A stretch of 64,000 nt of DNA from Artemisia argyi (GCA_030686995.1 CM060680.1:205455322-205519321); one strand, 5' to 3'; shown: positions 1 to 12,780, counted from the stretch's first letter. The notes: generated by a model from the letters alone, not told the origin. A program made the numbers and translations.

Positions 1-923
1 AATGCCCAGTTCTCAAATAGTCGCATTAAACTGAAATAATTTGAATCGTCCAAACTTGGTGGCTTTTACCATCCATAAACTTCACGTGAATTCTTTGTTT
101 AATACAATCCAAAAACTACGGAGTACCATTTATTCATTTTTAACAATATATCCAAATCGGATACGAGTTCCTTCATGGCCATCGAAATCAAGACACGTAA
201 TCCTAGTATCACTGTTAAATTGTATTAGTCATGTAAAGCTAATATTTTGTGGGGGTAAAGTTAATATTTTGTGGGGGCTTCTAACTTTTTAGAACATCGT
301 AAGTGGTAACTAACTAATATGTACCAACATTGAAGTTAGTTGTTGTGGATGAAATATTGTGTCTCTCATGGTAATTAAAGACGAATGGAAAACTTGGAAA
401 AAGAAAATGTAAGTATTGCTTATCCCACATAGTTGGATGTACAAATATTGAATGTGTTTTTTTAGCAAAAACCATGGGAACATCATTGTCTTGACATATA
501 TGTCTTTAGAATACAGAAGCAACTTGAGATTCAAAAAACATGTATGTTTGGGTACTTTTTAAGCACACGTAGGAAACGATTTTAAATGCTATATCACATT
601 TTATATAAAGCAAAACATATTTTTTCTACGGGTTCCATATCCTGTTTATAGCTGATATATAAAAATCTTCATATTAAACAAAGATTGAACAACAACTATA
701 TAGTACGCCATATCTTTCAATCAAGGGTTGATATATAAAGAACTTGTTGTCGTAAAATTTTATGTTTTAATAAACATGATCGACTTACAGATATGAGCAA
801 ATAGAGCATGCTAGTATGCTATAAGAAAACCAATAACCATATCTCAAAAAGTCGCATTAAACTAATAATCGATCAACAAGTTTAATCGTTTACATTGATG
901 GCTTATACCATCCATATTGTATA
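1..923. repeat. P-Q-R repeat block, left copies
   Basis: No gene is visible. The stretch consists of sub-blocks that recur elsewhere in the window: Q at about 5-60 and again at 841-920 (CTCAAAAAGTCGC then GCTTATACC), an R-like piece at about 145-185 (CGAGTTCCTTCATGGCC) and P at about 238-500 (ATTTTGTGGGGGC, later TGGATGTACAAAT). The same blocks are found at 3922-4620 and 47880-49255. Their nature is unknown; they could be an old repeat family or duplicated intergenic DNA of the GLR cluster. Confidence 0.6.
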
Positions 924-3921
924 CTAGACGAATACCCGTGCATAGCAACGGTTCCTTGCGGCAGATAATTAACGATTTGTGATATTGTGGTGAGTGTTTT
1001 GTGTAGCGTTCAAAATAGAACGTGAACATATCATAATGTAATTGCAAACGGTTGTACTACACGATAACTAAAGTCTAAGAAAAATTCTTAACATCTATCA
1101 AACAACATATAAAAATATTTATAGTTGCGATATTGTGATAAGTGTTTCGTGTAATGTTTAACATGAACATGAAAATATCAAAATAAACTAAAACAATAAT
1201 AAAAAAAAAAAAGTTGTAATATATTGTCTAATCATAGCTTGTGGCGATATATGACAATTACATCCCGTGAACCCATCCCAGGAAAAGGGCTACATGAATT
1301 AAATTCCGGTGACTAATTTTGTGGCGATAAAATATTTTTCATGTATACGTTTTTTTCTAAAAGTATCTGCGATTAGCGGCAGCGGTGTATGTTTGTGATT
1401 TATATAGTAAATTTGTAAGTAACTTTTATTATAGTTGTTTTGTTAAATGGTGGTTTATAGTCTTTGACTTAATTTCATTGAGTCATTTTGTGTGTGTTTT
1501 TTATATAGCAAAGTTTGTGGCATGACGACGATGTTGTAGAGTCTTTGACTATATTTGATTGTGGCGTTTGTGAATCATTTTATGCTAGTATTGTTTTAAA
1601 TTGAAATGTTTTTCTGAGAGCTGTTTTCTGATAGCATGATTGCAATGTTTTTCTCAAAGCCTCTTTTCATGAAAAACCGGAACCGAAACCGAACCGACAG
1701 GCCATCAGGTCAGTTCGGTTTTCTTCGGTCTAAGTGTATTTTGGTATGTTTTTGTCAGTTTTGGGCCGAACCGGATCAACCCAACTCGACCCGAAATCGA
1801 AACCGAACCGACAGGCCGTCGATACGGTTCGATTTTTGTCGGTTCGATCGGTTTCTTCGGTCCGGTTCTGTTTTGAACCTTCGGTGTAAACTTGTGTTAA
1901 TTGAACTTTTTGTAATGTTTTATTAAGATTATCCGCTATGGAAGTTTACGAATAAGTCTAAACACTTATAAGAGGTCCAAGAATTTTTATACTATAATAA
2001 GAAATTATTTCATGCCTAGTGGCATGAAAAGGTCTAGAATTTTAGAGATGTTCTATTTTTATTTTTATTTTTATTTTTTTTTTTTTATGTTTTCTACTAA
2101 ATAATAAATGACATTCAAATGTTGGAGCAATTTTATAAGCCTCAAAAGATTTATCTATAATAAGAATAGGTTTATAACATAAAAAATTTTAAGAATTAAT
2201 CACATTATAAAATGTGTCAAATTTATAAACCTTTAATAGGTTCATCGCGATACCCTTGGGCAACACAACGTTAAGTTTCCAAGGGAAGATACAGATTTAG
2301 GTACGTGTGCGCGATGTTTGTTGTCTCTGTAATATTGGCAATTGTCATAGAAAAAAATATTAATGGCTACGCCGATGTTTGGTTATGTTATATGTTAACT
2401 AAATACAATGCATGTAAATTCATTCGATCCAACCATAAATTTACATATATTGTTTTATCTTATTTTTCTAAGAGCGTGACACTAATCAAGGATCGAATTT
2501 CATCCTCTATTTTTTTATCATTTTTGTAAATATAACAATAGGAGTAATACATAACACAATGCTCTTTAGAATTTTCACTCCAAAAAATCTTGTACTATCT
2601 CCAAAAGAATCTTGTACTATAACTGTGCCCTTTTGAATTCAATATTCCTTCCTCCTATGAATTTTGTCATGGTCCTTTTGAAAACTTGACATAACCACTC
2701 CCGATGCAATGTAAAAAGTACCGCCAATAAAGTCTCGATACTCCAAATGCTTAGAAAACCGTTCCTGTGCAATTCAAAATTTTTGAGACCATTGTTAGAT
2801 TGGATCTTTTAGAAAACAATATTTCTTTTTTCAAAGCAGTTCTATTCAATATCAAATTGCCACATTTGATTTTTTTTTTTTTTTTTTTTTTTCATATAAT
2901 GTTATCACGTTTTACTTGTGTCTTCTATTTGCTTAAACATTTTTGCTTTTTCTCTTTTAGAATTTTTTAATTTAAATCACCACCATAACTTTTGGAATAT
3001 AATGTCATACGCAATAAAAATTTACAACATAAAGTTTAAATTTATGCATTAAACTTTATAACAAAATTTAGACCATAAATACTATTAACAAAATTTAGAC
3101 AATAAATTCTACAACAAAATTTACACAATAAACTTTCTAATAATGCTTACAATATAAACTTTATATCAAAATTTCAACCATAAACATTATTATACCAAAA
3201 TTTACATAATAAAATTTTACAACAATTTACATAATTAATATTAACAACAATAACCATTATAACATATGTATTAACTACAATTTAATAATAAAGCATACTA
3301 TTTCCGGCGATATCAACGATTTTCGGCAGCGGCACAAATTTTCCGGCGACTGATGCAATTTTATCCGGCGAGAGAGCGGCGGCTACAGCAGCCACAAGTG
3401 ACGTCACTAACAAAAAAAAATATATTAGATCTAAAAAAATGTATAGAAGTATAAAATAACTATAGATCTATAAAAAAAAATTATAGATCTCCAAAAAAAT
3501 CTGTAGATCTACAACTAAAATGTATAAATCCATAAAAAAATCTTCAAAACTTATAAATCTATCAAAATACCTCAAAACTTAATGCTGGAGGGTTTTGGTG
3601 GCGTCGGAGGTGGTGCTCACTGGTGCCGTCGGATGGTGGTGGCGTCGGGTTGTTGGGTGGCAGCGGCGTTGGGCTGTGGTGCTATGGTGCCGATGGTAGC
3701 TATGGAGGCAGAAAAGTTTAATAGCAGATTTTTGGAGAAACTGAGCATTTATGTGTGTTTTTTTTATAGAGAGAGAAAATGGATGGATGTAAATGAGTTC
3801 GGGTGTAGGGTTGGGTGGAGTATTTATGTTCCATGATGGCAAGGGCATTTTCGGTATTAATGAAAGTTCAGTTTTCACATTGACTCAAGATTGACCAAAT
3901 CTCTTTTATAATTAGTAAAGA
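924..3921 (-). mobile_element. Non-autonomous Helitron, about 3.0 kb
   Basis: Read on the minus strand it starts TCTTTACTAATTATAAA (3921 downward) and ends in CTAG at 927-924, with host A before the TC and host T after the CTAG, as expected for a Helitron inserted between A and T. The terminal hairpin is degenerate. No Rep/helicase coding is visible. Inside are AACCG-rich sequence (1670-1880), degenerate repeats of AAATTTACA type (2990-3290), TAGATCT-rich DNA (3430-3570) and GC-rich non-coding sequence (3580-3840). The second copy of the host block at 48763-49160 lacks this insertion. Confidence 0.7.
1670..1880. repeat. Degenerate CGGTT/AACCG repeat
   Basis: Irregular alternation of AACCGAAACCGAACCGACAG and its complement. 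This low-complexity sequence is common in plant intergenic DNA. The reading frame that crosses it is an artefact of the repeat. Confidence 0.6.
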
Positions 3922-4620
3922 TTAGCTCAAAACTTATAAATAGTTTTCTTCTAACACTTTAAATTAGATTACTACTACCTCGTTGGTTATTAAATTACCA
4001 GGGGTTATCGAGCAAATGAACCATTCAAATTTGGACACGAGTTCCTTCATGGCCCTTGACATAAATATTATAATGCGTGTAAATAACATTGAACAAACTA
4101 CACATAAGTATGTTAAGTTTGGTCATGTTAAGCTTTAATGAATTAAACAAGAATAACTATAATTTTTTTTTTTTTTTTGGTAAAAAGGTTTATACCGGTA
4201 AATATATTAAAATAAATAAATAAATAAATAAATAAATGTTGCCTGGTGAATTTGTTTAACATTTAATGGATAAATGTTATGGGGTCACCAAATTTCTCGT
4301 GATCGAACCCATCTTTGATTGGTAGTAATTGTATTGACGTGTTACCTAGTTCGTCCATTTTGTATCAAGATTAAAGTTGTGGTAGATAAGGTATTGTCTC
4401 TCTCAAATTAAAAACGGAAAAAGCCAAAATGATATTAGAGCTTGTCCTGCATTGTTTGGTGGACAAAAATTTGATGTGATTTTATAGCTAAAACCACGGA
4501 AATATATTTGTCTTGTTGTATATGATCGCCTTGATCGGTGATACAAAACTTGATCCGGTTTGAGATTATCGATCGGTATGCAACAAGTATTTTTTTTCGA
4601 ATTCACTTTTCCAGTATTTT
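3922..4620. repeat. P-Q-R repeat block, second copy
   Basis: R (TTAGCTCAAAACTTATAAAT onward, 3922-4060) and P (about 4330-4560) resemble 49135-49255 and 47880-48125. Together with Q at 841-920 this makes one unit that the Helitron 924-3921 has split. A simple AAAT run lies at about 4214-4237. No coding is supported. Confidence 0.6.
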
Positions 4621-4929
4621 TTATCGATCGGTCTTTGGTCAGCGTTGACTTCAGTCTTCAGTGTAAATGGATGCTACGGCGTAGGTAGTGAGGACATTTA
4701 CGCCGTAATTAATGCAAAATCAGCATACTTCAAATATTTTCATTAATAACTTTCTAAATTCGTGTCTTTTCGTTCCAGTGCTCATCTTTGCCCTGAAAAT
4801 GAAATATAAACAAATAAGAGCATATATCCTAGTAAAATGACACAAAAGATGAGCATAACAGGGGGAAATTAACACTTAAATATCGAAACTATTTGATGTT
4901 ATCATTTCCGCAGACTCGTAGTTTGCTAC
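4621..4929. other. Unassigned, no gene seen
   Basis: Contains a short hairpin, CTACGGCGTA against TACGCCGTAA (about 4672-4710). No domain, RNA gene or transposon end was recognised. Confidence 0.3.
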
Positions 4930-5230
4930 CCATCATGGCCCATGGTATCTCAAGTCTAAGGATAAATATTCATGATTTACTTTAATGACAACATCCATAA
5001 GTATAATCATGTAATAAAGATTTTGGCTTATATTTAATTTATTCATTCTATTGAATATCATGTGAATTTGGCATGTCCTACGCATCAATATACTTAGTAT
5101 ATTATACAAAAACTCAGATTTGTCTTAATTCAATGATACTCCCATATCATTAATTGACAACGGACTAGTTTAGAATAACTCAAGTTATTCATGGATTAAA
5201 CATGCAAATATAGGATACAATATTTATAAA
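4930..5230 (-). mobile_element. Antisense remnant of a copia 3' non-coding region
   Basis: The reverse complement of this segment aligns by eye over about 300 bp with 19510-19780, the sequence between the RNase H stop codon and the 3' LTR of the full copia element. Shared words in order include CCTATATTTGCATGTTTAA, ATTAATGATATGGGA, GTATATTGATGCGTAG, TTCACATGATATTC and GACTTGAGATACCA. No LTR or coding part is attached, so this is a truncated relic of a related element in opposite orientation. Confidence 0.75.
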
Positions 5231-5280
5231 TGGAAATAAACATAACAAAATATTTCATTTCATTAAGATGATTATTATTT

Positions 5281-6204
5281 ACATTATTGGTCCCTGTGGT
5301 TTACGTCTGTTTTCACCAGTCATCCTTTAACTTTAATTCAGTTATAAAAGTTACAATAATGGTCCTTGTCATTTGGGTTGACTTTCACCTTTAGTCCCTT
5401 GACTTTATTTTCTCACTTTTTCGCCCGTGTTTACACGTTTTGGTCCGTTTTTACACGTTTTCTTCCGTTTTTCCACTTTTATAAAAAAAATCAAATAGAA
5501 TTTTATAAAAAATATTTTTCTAAAATATTTTCGAAAAAAAATATTTTTTCTAAAATATTTTTGAAAAAAATATTTTTTTTCGAAAATTTTTTAGAAAAAT
5601 ATTTTTTTCTAAAATTTTTTTAGAAAAAAAAAAATTTTAGAAAAATATTTGAATAAAAAAAATATTTTTTCGAATTTTTTTAAAAAAATATTTGAATAAA
5701 ATATTTTCGAAAAAAAATATTTTTTCTGATATATTTTCGAATTTTTTTTTAAATATTTTTTTCCGAAAATTTTTTAGAAAAATATTTTTTCTAAAATATT
5801 TTCGAAAAAAAATATTTTTTCTAAAATATTTTTAGAAAAAAAATAAAAATTTTTTAGAAAAATATTTGAATAAAAAATATTTTTTTTCAAAAACTTTTTA
5901 GAAAAAATATTTTTGAAAAAAAATATTTTTTCTAAAATATTTTTGAAAAAAAAATATATTTTAGAAAAAAAATTATTCGAAAAAAAAATTATTCGATTTT
6001 TTTTTATAAAAGTGGAAAACGAAAGAAAATGTGTAAAAACGGACCAAAACGTGTAAACACAGGCGAAAAAGTGAAAATAATGTCAAGGGAGTAAAGGTGA
6101 AAGTCAACCTAAACGACAAGGACCATTATTGTAACTTTTATAACTGAATTAAAGTTAAAGGATGACTGATGAAAACAGACGCAAACCACAGGGACCAATA
6201 ATGT
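5281..6204. mobile_element. Long-inverted-repeat element with AT-rich palindromic core
   Basis: Terminal inverted repeats of about 200 bp begin ACATTATTGGTCCCTGTGG at 5281 and end with the complement at 6204, running inward through matched words such as AAAGTTACAATAATGGTCC and GTTTACACGTTTTGGTCCG. The core (about 5485-6005) alternates GAAAAAAAATATTTTTTC-like palindromes. No transposase is present. I could not identify a clear target duplication, so MULE-type and foldback origins both remain open. Confidence 0.7.
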
Positions 6205-7409
6205 ATGTTTTTTTAAATGTTTACCTACAAACCGGTCAACCATGTAAAAATCCGGTCAACATTACGTATCTTTAGCCAAGTTTGAAAGTTTGTTAGTGAT
6301 ATAAGGACTATTTTTAGTAGGTTACGTATTTCAGTACTTTTGAGAAAGTATGTTGCGTAATGCGTATCTACAAACTTAGTCCTTAAAAAAACCTGACATT
6401 CTATTTTTGGTTGAAACATAATGCGACTAATTTATATATGATGAAATGAAATGCAATAATGTTTAGCTAAAGTCTGCAGAGTTGACTTTTAGTGGTTAAA
6501 AGTTGTGTTAATTTACATAACAAACTGAGTTACTGTAAAATGATACTGTACTGGATGAAATAATCTAGTACATGTGCTTCTCACAAAGGTGTACTAGCTA
6601 TCTACTTTGATCAGTTTAATTTTTGAAGTTAGATAAGTTAATTCACAGTATTCTGTTTATACAGTTGACTTCATCATAAAGTCAAACTGAATTCCTGATG
6701 AAAATCATTTAATCTTTGATGAGGTTGGAGATGATCATGTTTTAAACTTTTAATAATATTCAGTAAGATCATAGAATAGTCACGATTGGCACGAATATCT
6801 TCAAAATTGGGATATAATTTTGTTAAGTATGATGTATGGCGTTTGACTCAAATTGTTGACTTTGGTCAAATTCAGTGAGTTTTTCATATATAGTAGGTTT
6901 TGGTATTGATTGAAGCCACATAACATGTATTGTAGGTTTGTATGATACAGTTGAGCTGCATATCATAAAAAATGTAGAATTTGGACGTATAATCAGTCGC
7001 GGTTAGGCATATATCAACATGCAAGCTCTTGCCACATCTACATTCTCAGCCATGCTTATTTAGATGACAAGAGTTGGGCCTCATGTTATTTTCCCAACAG
7101 TTTTGTTGGAAAATGAAAATGCCCCCAGAATGAAAATGAGATCATTACGTTCCAACAGGTTCTTTTTCAATGGATTAAAAGTCATCAGTAATATATATCA
7201 CAATAACGAAAGTGTGGCTAAAAGTAATGGCGGTGAACATCTAAAAGTTTAAACAAGTGGCGAAAATTTTATGAAAGAGGTAAAAATAATTAAAAGAAAA
7301 AGTTGAAGGACCAATTTTGCCAACCTCCAATTCATTAACAGATGCATTCAAACTTTAGAGTCTTAAAACAAATTTGGATGTTTATAGGGCAAAATTAAAG
7401 CTCAAATAA
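6205..7409. other. Intergenic, nothing recognised
   Basis: AT-rich sequence without an intact gene, RNA or clear repeat. A 62-codon ORF at 7064-7252 has no recognisable domain and is probably chance. Confidence 0.4.
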
Positions 7410-7873
7410 TCTATACTACTTATAATGCATTTAGACAATTCCCTCCTATTAATTTTTTAAGATTTCCTAATATAGATTTTAAGTAAATACTACTTATAAA
7501 ACATAGTTTACAAGTACTTAAAGCACACATAAAAATAAACAAAACAATATTCATCTAATACAATTAATACACTATTAAAAACACCCCTTCACCCAAAAAT
7601 ACAACTATTTAAACAAAATGTACAATATAATTAAACTTCCACCCCTTCATAAAAAAATACACTATTAATACAATTAATACACTACTAAAAACACCCCTTC
7701 ACAAAAAATACAATTTTTTAACCACAATATACAATATAATTAAGCTTCCAAGACATTAAGCTTTCAAAACAAAAATATGAGATCCAGCAACCCGAAACAA
7801 TAATTTGAGATATTCGTCGCCGCAAATTTTATTACAGGGTACTCGCCGCCGCATCGCGTGGGTACTCTGCTAG
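7410..7873 (+). mobile_element. Small non-autonomous Helitron
   Basis: Starts TCTATACTACTTATAATGC after a host A. It ends with a GC-rich hairpin (GGGTACTCGCCGCCGC with GCGTGGGTACTC) and CTGCTAG followed by host T. The interior has repeated words such as CACCCCTTCAC and TACAATATAATTAA that also occur in 39113-39950. It belongs to the same family as the ends at 38446 and 41332. No coding. Confidence 0.75.
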
Positions 7874-8550
7874 TTATTCATAAGATAAAATTGATAAAAC
7901 AATCAACAGCTTTGAACTTGATAAAACAAGACTTTTATCAGCCTAATTAATCTATTTATTGGCTTGACCTCCTCATGCTTGATGACAATTATGCTTTTGT
8001 TTGTTTTTTCAAATGTTTTATGTTTGATGTGCAAAATGATGTTTGCGAGAGAATAGGTGGATCTAAAGTCTTAAAGTTACATAAATGATATTCATACAAA
8101 AACTATTCTACAAAATTGAAGACGAAAAAAGTCCTTTTTGCCTCTTATATCTAAAACTACAAAAACACACTTCTTTCAATCACTCTTCCTGCTTAGGACA
8201 TAAGAGTAAAAAACAAGCGCACTTCTTTCATTTTTTTTTTCTCACTTGAAGAAATCATGGTTACCCAAAAAAATTGAAAAAAGTTTTTGATACAATAACA
8301 AACAATGCCTAAGACTTCGTGCACACCGAATCAGCCGCGTGTTCAGTTCTCGAACACGAACTTATGTCCCGGCCACGAGCATGTACTTGTTTCTATTTTT
8401 TTTTTTTTTTTTTTTACTTTATTACCATGACTAAGTAATATTTACTGGGGGCAAAAGTGCAATGTGTATCATAACAAAGGGGTACAAAATGAACAATGTT
8501 TAACAAAAAAGAAACACACGGTGACTGTGTGTAACAACCTTCCCAAAAAA
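7874..8550. other. Intergenic, nothing recognised
   Basis: AT-rich, with a T run at about 8397-8416 and no supported feature. Confidence 0.4.
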
Positions 8551-8652
8551 ATGGAGTGCGCCGGAAAAGGAAGCCGCCGCCGTTGCTCCGGCGAACGTAA
8601 CCGCCGCTGCGATGGTTGTGGCGCCTTATTTTATTGCTCCGCTTATCATCAG
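8551..8652 (+). pseudogene. First-exon fragment of a plant MYND zinc-finger protein
   Basis: The ATG at 8551 opens 34 codons that end at a good splice donor (CAG/GTTTAT at 8652/8653). The peptide begins MECAGKGSRRRC and ends CDGCGALFYCSAYHQ. Its Cys-x2-Cys then Tyr-Cys-Ser and His-Gln spacing is typical of the N-terminal MYND finger of a plant family whose proteins begin in the same way. MYND fingers bind zinc and mediate protein-protein contacts. The expected next exon, continuing the finger with further Cys and His residues, is not visible in the following 600 bp. I read it as an isolated exon fragment. A gene with a very long first intron cannot be excluded but nothing supports it. Confidence 0.55.
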
Positions 8653-9140
8653 GTTTATTGAAACCCTAATCTACTACATAATTCACAACTACCCTTTCTA
8701 ACTAAAATATCCGGGTCTTGGCTGGGTCTAACCGGGTTTTCACCGAGTCTAACCGGGTCTAGCCGGGTTTTGTTCGTATTGTGGTGGTTTACATATATGA
8801 AGACATGACTGCATTTTAGTATGGTCAGTTAATAACTCTTATTTGTATGTGTGATCACTCATGCTATGTGATTATAATAGGGATAATTTCAAAAATGACC
8901 AAGTTGCTCAATCGATGGGGTTTTTTGACCTTGGATTTGAAAATTCTTGTTTTGACCAAGGTGGCCCGGTTGCCCAAAACGTGTCACCTCCATAGGACGC
9001 CGAGCGGAAAATTTATGGGCAACTCATGACAAACTTAGGGCAACTCAGACAAATTTGGGCAACTTGGGACACTTGGCGTATGTGCAAGCTTTAGATTTAT
9101 ATGTTATGCAAACACGGATTAAGTGCAAGAAAGGAACCAG
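8653..9140. other. Intergenic, nothing recognised
   Basis: Repeats of AACCGGGT-type words (8710-8770) and GGGCAACT words (9015-9065). No gene. The GLR duplication starts near 9140, matching about 42950. Confidence 0.4.
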
Positions 9141-9342
9141 CTTTCTATTTGATCCTCCTCCATAGCAGCCAAATCCTCATAAGTTAGTAACCTATGCTAA
9201 TCATATTGATGTGATCGGGGGTGCGTATGTGCAAGCCAACAAAGAAAGGGGATAACTAGTACAACAGTACAACAAATACAAATTCATACAAGATATATGT
9301 GAACGTTGTAATTCAAATTTGGGCCATATTCTTTAAACAGCA

Positions 9343-12300
9343 CTAGCGAATTGCGAATCTAGGTATGAGAAACCTCATGATGAATGCTAGCCTTCCTCCC
9401 GCCAGCATCATGTACTGGAAATGCACTTGCTCATGTACAAAATAAAGCATGTATAGGAAAAGTGCAGATGCCATTGAAACCCCACTGATAAGAAATAGAC
9501 CACGGAAACCTTCAAGGTTTAAAATTTTGGGCGCAATCGCGGAATCTGATTGTTTTGTAAACCACTTGTCCTCCAATAACTTTAAAGTCCCGTCTTCTCG
9601 TAATCTAGCAATCTGAATTGACATCTCAGGGGCCAACGTTGAACCTTTCGGGAATGCCTGCACATTTTTATAACTAACATTTTACTAGGATAGACTTTAT
9701 CTACAATGTTGCACATTTTTTCTATTCTTATGTTGTACAGTTTTTTGAAAGTAATATAAGAATTCACCTTTGCACCGTAAAAAAAAAAGGATAGACTTTA
9801 TCTACAATGTCAAATTTTCATATTAAACAAATTTAACTTAAAACGTATAAGCTCAAATTTCGACCTATTTAAGATTGAACGGGTCGATTCCAGTTACATT
9901 CTATTTTTAGCAGGTCAAACTTACTGAAAGTAAAGAAACAGATTAGCTTAAACAAAGTGGTTCCAGACCCACATTGTATGTTTAATGCATAAACCCTCCT
10001 AATGCATTTTAATCAAGAAAAAAGACTTGAATTTGTTATTATATTGGGTAATATAGTTCTCATCCCATTCAAAAGATTGACCTGCTTTGACCTCTTACTG
10101 ATGTTAACACTATTATTAAAGAATTGTATAGTGAAGAGACTCACAAAGCCAAAACCATTGGTGATAGTTTCAGATACGGTCATCGAGTAGCCAGATGGAT
10201 TTTGTGCAAGAAATTCCTTAATATAAGGAATTTCATCAACAATTGCATCAACGCCACCGTTTTTACTGCCACGTGTCAAAACATCAGCATATTCCAGTGG
10301 TGAAGAATGCTTCAACCTGGTGTCTTCAAAATTCAAGTTCGTAACAAGGGCTCCCTGTACAGGGCCATACTGGTATCCAATAGACCCTCTCTTTGATGCT
10401 AACTGAATTTGTTCAACAGTTAATAACGAACTTAATGTTGCAGTGTAACTTGAAACGAGCACAAGCACTACGAACAACCACACTATGACTACAAATCTTG
10501 ACAAATTACTCTGCAGCTTCTCCCCTGAAATTTTCAAAACCTAAACTTAAATTGGTTTAGTTCTTGCTAAATTTCTGTTCGTCATTATACTCAGATGTGT
10601 TTGTGGCCAAAAAAAAAAAAAAAAAAAAAAAAAAGGTAGGTGCTAAAGCTTACTATGAGCATAAACAAGTGTTGAAAAGGCAAACCAGAAGGTTGTCCCG
10701 ATTTGTTCTGCTGTTGAACCTTGAAATTCTTCATTTGTCCGATGTTCAAGTATCCAAACGACAATGCCAGTCAAAATAAAGAAACAAGCAGAGACAATCC
10801 AAAGATCTGAACTTAGTGGTTTCATAAAGACCCAAATGCTTGTTTTGGCGTTTCTTGATAGTGTTGCAAGGCCAATATCCGTAAATGGCAAGGTGAATTC
10901 TACATATTTAGATCTATTAGCTGTGATTGTTATATCTCCAATTGCAGCATCAAATTCCTGATACAAATGTAATAATAAATTACAAGTTATATATTGATGA
11001 CAAAAAATACTGAATTATATAATATGCATACCCCGTTATGGACTCGATCCATAAGGTCATTGTAAGTGCCACTCGTAAGTGGAATATATTCAAAGGCTAT
11101 GTCTTGACCTAATCCATTGAAGGCGGCCCAGAATACTTCTGCGCAAAACCCTGAAACGATTGTTGAATTAGTTTGATCATCATAACTCACTTGAAAAAGT
11201 CTCCCTGTTCTATTTACCACGGGAAGGCCGATTCTGAGGGTTTTTCTGCTCGTTTGTAGCATCCTATGTGGATTAGTTGAGATACCTCCTGGCCAGATGA
11301 TATCAGGAATTGAATTTAGCTCATTAATCTTTCTGGTTAAACCAACCCCCTTTGTCCAAAACCCAACCCTTCGCTCCCTGTTACCTATCACATTTATAAT
11401 TTCTAAGACTTGTGTACTCTTCCTACCATTCATAAGTTGGAAAGTACCCGCCAAACCAAGAAATGAGATTCTTAACATCTGATCCATAAGAGATGTATCC
11501 CTTGGAATTTTGCTAGATGTTTGTGTCCTCTCACTAGCCATTGCTAGTGCTGAAACAGTATCATATGCCCAGACACCATAAGGGTTCATCGAATGGTTCA
11601 TAGCATGATGTTCCTTTCTCCATTTCAATGTGAATTTGTGAAGATCCCTTGACTGTGGAATATACGATCTAAAACCCACCACACCTTGCATAGACTCAAC
11701 AACTTCACTATCCATGAAGTTAAAAAAGTCCATAGTTTTACTCGTGATAATCCATTTGTATCCCGCATCCATCAATCCTAAATATTTTGCTTTTGATAAA
11801 ACACGGGATGCAAGAGAATGACAAGCATGCATGATGTATATATTTGTTTGCATAGCTGAAAGCTTGTGAAGCTCTTCATGAACTACTCCATTGCTGGAAG
11901 AGGTTGAAATTATGCTCATATACGTTACAAAAATGTTCTTCTCTTGTAAGGTATTAGTTATAAACTTCGCCACTTCTATCTCATTTGCAGCGTCCTCACA
12001 TATGAGAATGACATTCTTCCATTTAAACGATTCTGCCATTGCAGCAATGGCTTTAAATTGAGTAGTTTCATCTTGTGAAACTTGAAGTAAATAAGGATGT
12101 TGGTTTGAAGACGGAGTTGGTGAAAATGAAAGAATAGGTACTCTAGCTTCGTCTCCTAATACTGCAAGAAACTTTGCTTCGGTTGCTGACTCAGAAGCTA
12201 TGATTGCTTTAACTTTCTGCTTCTCTAATAGATCAAGAGCTGGCAGGAAAACAAGAAAATCATAAAATTTGCGATGTTTCAAGTTTAGTATCTGGTTAAT

Positions 12301-12780
12301 CAGCCTTTAGAATGTCATACCAACCACTACAGGATTAACCATTATGGTTTGAAGTTCACATTAGACCCGTTATGATTCTAGTTTCAGTTATAGTTTGCTC
12401 TATTTTTTTCTCCAATTAGATATGGCGATGAAGTATCACTTAGCTTTAGTTACCCTTTATATCTTGGAAGTTATATATCAAATATAATCGGAAATAGTAC
12501 GTTATTTACCTGCCGATAGAGCATGCAGTGGTTCTCCATGTGTATCCCTACTGTGGAGAAATATCCTTGTTTTGTAATGGTTGTTAATGGTGTAAAAGTC
12601 AGATAGTGCCATGGTCATGCAGCTATGAACAATCTTTCCGATCCATGATCCCATATCTAGAATCACTCCCACCGGGATCTCCTTGTATGATGAATCTTCA
12701 TGTGCTTTTGAGCCTATCTGAAAGCAAATCAGCATAAAAATTAACAACACATCTGTGCACTTCTTGCTTTTGATCTCCAT
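9343..12780 (-). CDS. Glutamate receptor-like channel, GLR copy 1 (clade 2-like)
   Basis: Plant ligand-gated, non-selective cation channel of the plasma membrane or endomembranes; family members bind amino acids and pass calcium. Five exons join in frame: 12780-12510, 12239-11032, 10957-10654, 10524-10145, 9657-9343 (825 codons). All introns are GT-AG. Residues 1-28 look like a signal peptide. The amino-terminal receptor domain follows to about 400 and ligand-binding half S1 from about 410 (with ITANRSKYVEFTLPFTDIG). M1 is about 544-566, the pore loop GTTFWFAFSTLVYAH 580-594 and M3 about 604-630 with SYTATLSSLLTV. S2 contains DEIPYIKEF, and M4 is about 773-795. The start was set at MEIKSKK because copy 2 is conserved only from there. 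The C-terminal tail is short (about 30 residues after M4). The S2 cysteine usually found after KWF appears to be replaced (KWFTKQSDS). A retrotransposon lies 216 bp upstream. Confidence 0.88.

Noticed and set aside
3579..3878. Overlapping GC-rich ORFs on both strands
   Set aside because: Gly/Trp- and His-rich low-complexity translation inside the Helitron; no domain.
7064..7252. 62-codon ORF
   Set aside because: No homology recognised, and its codon and base composition match the surrounding intergenic DNA.
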